This document shows, piece by piece, positions 60,131 to 64,000 of a stretch of DNA of 64,000 bases. Location: NCBI GenBank assembly GCA_910591455.2, contig OU342824.1:4778583-4842582 (forward strand), given 5' to 3'. A program made the position numbers and the translations under genes. Under the pieces are notes generated by a model. That model made no database searches. It had not been told where the DNA came from and saw nothing but the letters and a program-made list of their open reading frames with translations. The first letter of the stretch is position 1; the number at the start of each line of letters is the position of its first letter. The stretch comes from Pholis gunnellus. Its lineage: Eukaryota > Chordata > Actinopteri > Perciformes > Pholidae.

Positions 60131-60719
60131 AACTCCCTATGCAACAAACAGAAGCACATTGATATTTATTATTTTGCAGAACTTCCCGATATGCTATCTT
60201 TCTTTTCTTCATAAAAAGACGAAGGGATGACCCGCTCTACTCTGCCTCTGATCGGCTGACCCTTAAATTATTTTCCTAACCGTTTGCAAACCCGAAACTA
60301 ATTATTTGAGTCCTTTGTGCCTGCAGAGAAGAATATTTCTCCAACCCAATGTCGTTTTAGTTTTAAAGTTTCTTCATTGACGGATGTGATTCTTGTAACA
60401 CTGTTATGTCACAATCAAGAGATGCAGACTAACAATTACTACTAATAAGATGACAACCCAGCTGGACGTAGTATGATTCATAACAGGACCAAGTCGAAGA
60501 CTTAATGAGCAGTGCCTACCACCGAGAAAAAACCTTGATAAATGACATTCAGGCTTCCTTAATACACTTTTGAAGCATCCACTTTCTAAACCAAGAAAAT
60601 AAACAATATTTTTTTTGTCAAATATTGCAAAGCCACAAATTCGGTCCACTGCAGATTCTGAGTAACAGCACACATAAAGATGCTGCAATGACATACTACA
60701 TACTACCAGCTTCAGTAAC

Positions 60720-60724
<5 letters not shown>
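60131..60724. other. No gene recognised
   Basis: A/T-rich; the 143-aa minus frame at 60404-60835 owes its length to the adjacent CA tract (VCVCVC). Confidence 0.45.

Positions 60725-60770
<46 letters not shown>
60725..60770. repeat. (CA)n microsatellite, longest uninterrupted
   Basis: 46 bp of perfect CA. Confidence 0.98.
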
Positions 60771-60771
<1 letters not shown>

Positions 60772-61540
60772 CCAATCCTCCATTTCCCTGTCTCCCATCA
60801 CATAACACCTGAACCTCACACACAAACAAACACACACGTCCAAAGTGTTAAAGACGAGACCCACCTGCTAATCGCTCAGACAGTCTGGCTACTGTAACCA
60901 GCACATACACAGGTATATCACACACACACACAGGTAATTAATGAACACACACATTATAAGTGAGCACACTTGCCTCGAGCACCCTCCACATACAAAGTGA
61001 GACGAGGTCCCCCCCCCCCCCCCCCCCCCCCCCCCACGTTTCCTCCTCCACTGGCTGGAACATGTTCCTGCAGCACAGTGCACCCTCACAGTCCGCCGCT
61101 CGACAAGCAGCGCCATTTCTAATAAGCCAGAAAAATAAATATGGAAAGTCAAATTATACCGTGAGTCATATTGCATCGCTTGTTAAATCACACAATAACA
61201 AGTTATTCACATGAACCGCTAATGGTTATGCTTAATGAAACAGAGTGAAAACATTCCATTGAGGGTTTCGGATCAGCTTTCAAACTGACACACAGTAAAA
61301 ATAAAATTAAATAGAATAAAATTTAAAAAAAAGCAGTAAAGACAAACGTTTATTTTTGTGGACTGGTATGTGGGTGCAGACGAAAGAGCTGTGTGTTTTG
61401 AGGAAGAGGATGTTGGAAGATTGACGAGTGAAACTCCAGAACAGGATGCATCAGGGATGTGTCAAGGCTGAGCCTGATGGACTAGCTGGCACACACACAC
61501 ACACACACACATATTCAAATACACACAGAATCACACGTTC
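60771..61540. repeat. Homopolymer/microsatellite region
   Basis: C27 run at 61009-61035 and CA tract at 61490-61511. No gene recognised. Confidence 0.9.
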
Positions 61541-61890
61541 AGCAGCGAGACGGGCAGGCGTCCATCACGCGGGTCGCTCCGCTCCGGCAAATGTACCAGG
61601 AATGTGTTGGGGAGGGCCGATTGTTTTCTCATTAAACGGCGCTTGTTTTCGCTGGGGAACGTCTCCCGCTTGCATGAATATTGTGTGAATAGAGGTGAAT
61701 GGGGGCCTTCATGAGCTGCGAGGTGGCTGTGGTCTTCGCCGCCTCGCTGCCAGCCACGCGTCCTCTCCCACAACCCTCACGCCGGTTGGCCCGCCTGGAG
61801 GTAGGACCCTTCTTCAGAGCCTCGGCCTCGGCAAGTCCCAAACTGCAGAATGACTTAATGCAAGAGGCTGTAAACAACTGGTTTACCAAC
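61541..61890. promoter_or_regulatory. Possible conserved non-coding element
   Basis: Repeat-free, CpG-bearing stretch with tctcattaaacggcgc and gcttgcatgaatattgtg (octamer/homeobox-like words). Frames on both strands give alternative low-complexity proteins, which argues against coding. Confidence 0.22.
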
Positions 61891-63804
61891 TAAGAATGTG
61901 TGGGTGAATGAATAAAACAAGGAACAAACTGTTTTTTCCTCTCATGCTACCATCATATACAAGGTAGGACCACAGACGGTCTAACTACTGTAAGAAAAGA
62001 ACATCATAGTAAAATGTATGTCTTTTCAGAAGTCGTAGTATTATCTCACGAGTGTGAGATAAGTGCAAATAAATCCAAAATGAAAAACAGCGACATGCAG
62101 CGGGCCTGTGTCTCAGCCACAGTGTTGCTCCCCAGCCTCTGTCACCGGGACAAGTGGACCTCCCATCCTCCCTTCAAAAACAATACGCGTCATTTCACTT
62201 TGCTTCACACTCGCACGGCTCCGCACATTTACACCTGGGACATTCCCAGTAACCACAGTCCTCTGCTGTGGGACACTGAGCAGCAAACGAGGGGCAGAGT
62301 GCCTTGCTTAAGGGCAACACACACACACACACACACTCCACCACCCTGCTTTTAGCAGCTGCTCTTGGCATCTCAGCCCCGGCAATTCAAGTCTTGACAT
62401 TTCTATTAATCACATTCACATCCCTGTGTTTTTTTTCTGCTCGCTCTGCTTTTCCAGGAAGAGTTATATATCCACTGTCACGCTCCCCGTGTAGTGCTCA
62501 TCCCATGTGACAGGTGTGTTTACACGCAGGATCTGAGGCGGCTAACGAGAAAACACTCAATGGAACATGACGTTTTTTTGAGAGATTTGTGGATGTTTTT
62601 CCCTCCAATGTGACACAAGCACAGAGTGTTAGAGTCAGTGCTGTCTGAGTAAAGCAGGTGGGTGTTGGCGTGTGGAGGAAGGAGGGAGCGGGTCAGAAGT
62701 CCGTAGAGAAGGGAAGAAGTGCAGTGAAGTTGATCCGAAGAGACGTCCCCCCCCCCCCCCCGGTGTGAATTTGCCAGCGCTCGCTGTTTATTTGGTGTCT
62801 TCTCGAGTGTGTGCGCCGACCGCAGATGGAGCGTGGCCGTGGCCGGTGTCATCTATCTCCACAACGCTGAATCACAGCCCACGCCTGGCCTCGTGTCACA
62901 CACCGTTAAAACACACACACACCCTGCCCTCACTTCCAGTAACAGGAGCGAGAGGGCGGAGGGAGGGAGGGGCGGGGGGAGGTACATCGGGAAAGCAAAT
63001 AAGCTGCTTCTGCCTCAATCTTCAAGAACTGTGGCAGGTGCGTCACTTTTCGGTTTCTGCTCTTTCATTGGTCAGAACCCGTCCGTATGCACTCATGGGC
63101 TTGCCAGATGTATCTGGCACGCCATTGGTCTAATTGCAAGGGGGGCACGAATGCAATTGCGAGCCAGGTGATGTTAAGTTTGCAAACGGGCCGTTCTTGT
63201 TATCGCTGTTAAAAATTCAGCATTAAATCACAGTGGACACAACACGGGGCAGCTACAGTCACTCAGACAGTTTCCTGTCACGACATTGGACGCACACACA
63301 CACACATAGTCAATCCAAACAACAGGGCAGGGGAGAGAGAGAGCCGCAATTAGCTTTCATTATGGAAGAGAATGTGAGACATGATGGGTTTGATGCCATG
63401 TTTGTGTGTAGTAAAATATTAAAATATTCTGTATGTTACCGACAATAACAGTGACATTGTTTCCCCGGATCATGAGGGATTCTCCATGCTCATGGTCCTG
63501 ATACACCGCGTTATAAATATGTATTATAAAGCAGTTATTACAATACAAAACTGTTGCCCATGCTATCTTCAGCACAATACCAATGTATAATATAATATAT
63601 AGCAAATATAATTTTAATATACTGCAGGTATTTTTTGTTATTTGCTCCATAGTGTCATTCAAAGGATGGAATTAGCAACCATGCAAATGATCAGAATTGA
63701 AATATAAAATGTAGACATTTTTCTTTTCCGTATGACAAATTGAATCAAAGTGCACATTCAACCGCTCAAACCTGACAAATCTGATCCAGATTCTTTATTC
63801 CCAG
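61891..63804. other. No gene recognised; small repeats
   Basis: CA tracts at 62319-62336 and 63292-63306, a C15 run at 62747-62761 and a SINE-like word (tgccttgcttaagggcaac) near 62300. Frames of 110-153 aa pass through the C run and have no domains. Confidence 0.45.
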
Positions 63805-63858
63805 GGTCCTTCTCATCCCCACTACGACCCGACGGTGTCACCAGGTGTTTCACTGTGA
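63805..63858 (+). other. Weak terminal-exon candidate
   Basis: A pyrimidine-rich acceptor-like site (attctttattcccag) ends at 63804. The next 17 codons are open in one frame (GPSHPHYDPTVSPGVSL) and end in TGA. Composition is protein-like but far too short to assign. No start, upstream exon or polyadenylation signal is tied to it. Confidence 0.12.
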
Positions 63859-63921
63859 CCCAGCGCTCACTGTGGCAGCTGCTGCAGCTGGGCCGCTGCA
63901 GAAACCAGCTGTGTGTGCGTG

Positions 63922-63956
<35 letters not shown>

Positions 63957-64000
63957 GTCCAGCCAGCTGTGAGGAGAGTGAGAGGTCTTTTCCACCCGAG
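63859..64000. repeat. (TG)n microsatellite and flank
   Basis: TG run at 63925-63954, with a gcagctgctgcagctg palindromic E-box-rich stretch just upstream (63877-63892). Confidence 0.9.

Noticed and set aside
62672..63133. 153-aa plus-strand frame
   Set aside because: It crosses a C15 run (polyproline) and CA tract, overlaps a competing 120-aa frame, and has no domain.

Overview
The window reads as vertebrate, most likely percomorph teleost, nuclear DNA with no intact protein-coding gene that I can support. The fish assignment rests on very dense (CA)n/(TG)n microsatellites and several interspersed repeats that I recognise from many bony-fish genomes: a CAGTGGTGGA...TCCACCACTG element, a family carrying a 'gaaatgtctcaacaactattgg' type core, and a tRNA-SINE-like fragment with the 'cacctcacagccagaaagtcc' signature. 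No database search was possible, so family names are from memory.

Positions 1-23610 are one large compound satellite that is open at the left edge. It alternates two components, head to tail, nine times. The first is an array of 10-bp monomers (consensus TTAGGCACTG and about ten variants) arranged in a higher-order repeat, mostly of 110 bp. The second is a single-copy-looking module of about 1.23-1.28 kb. The array blocks total about 13 kb and keep 10-bp register almost without exception. Each full module holds, in order on the + strand, CCAAT-bearing A/T-rich sequence, three 46-bp repeats with CRE-like cores, a TATAAA box, a (TA)n tract of variable length, a decayed C-terminal fragment of an L1-clade LINE ORF2, and A/T-rich degenerate repeats. 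Diagnostic bases split the modules into two types laid out as A-BB-AAA-BB-A, and modules 5 and 6 look identical.

The satellite ends at 23610, where the ninth module is cut just before its LINE fragment. It abuts a GC-capped non-coding interspersed element of about 1.8 kb (23611-25404) with internally repeated segments.

Positions 25405-64000 are ordinary fish intergenic or intronic DNA. They contain microsatellites, homopolymers and decayed interspersed repeats, including two copies of the TIR-bounded family at 38600-39032 and 48938-49440. There is also a degenerate 'acttcaactg' minisatellite (53130-54260) and a few stretches with homeobox/CRE-type motif clusters that could be conserved non-coding elements. 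Open reading frames here are short, lack recognisable domains and mostly run through simple repeats. The only exon-like candidate is a very weak one at 63805-63858.

The satellite is the notable object. It joins a helically phased 10-bp minisatellite to a repeated unit with promoter-like architecture and a captured LINE tail, apparently amplified as a whole and homogenised in 110-bp steps.
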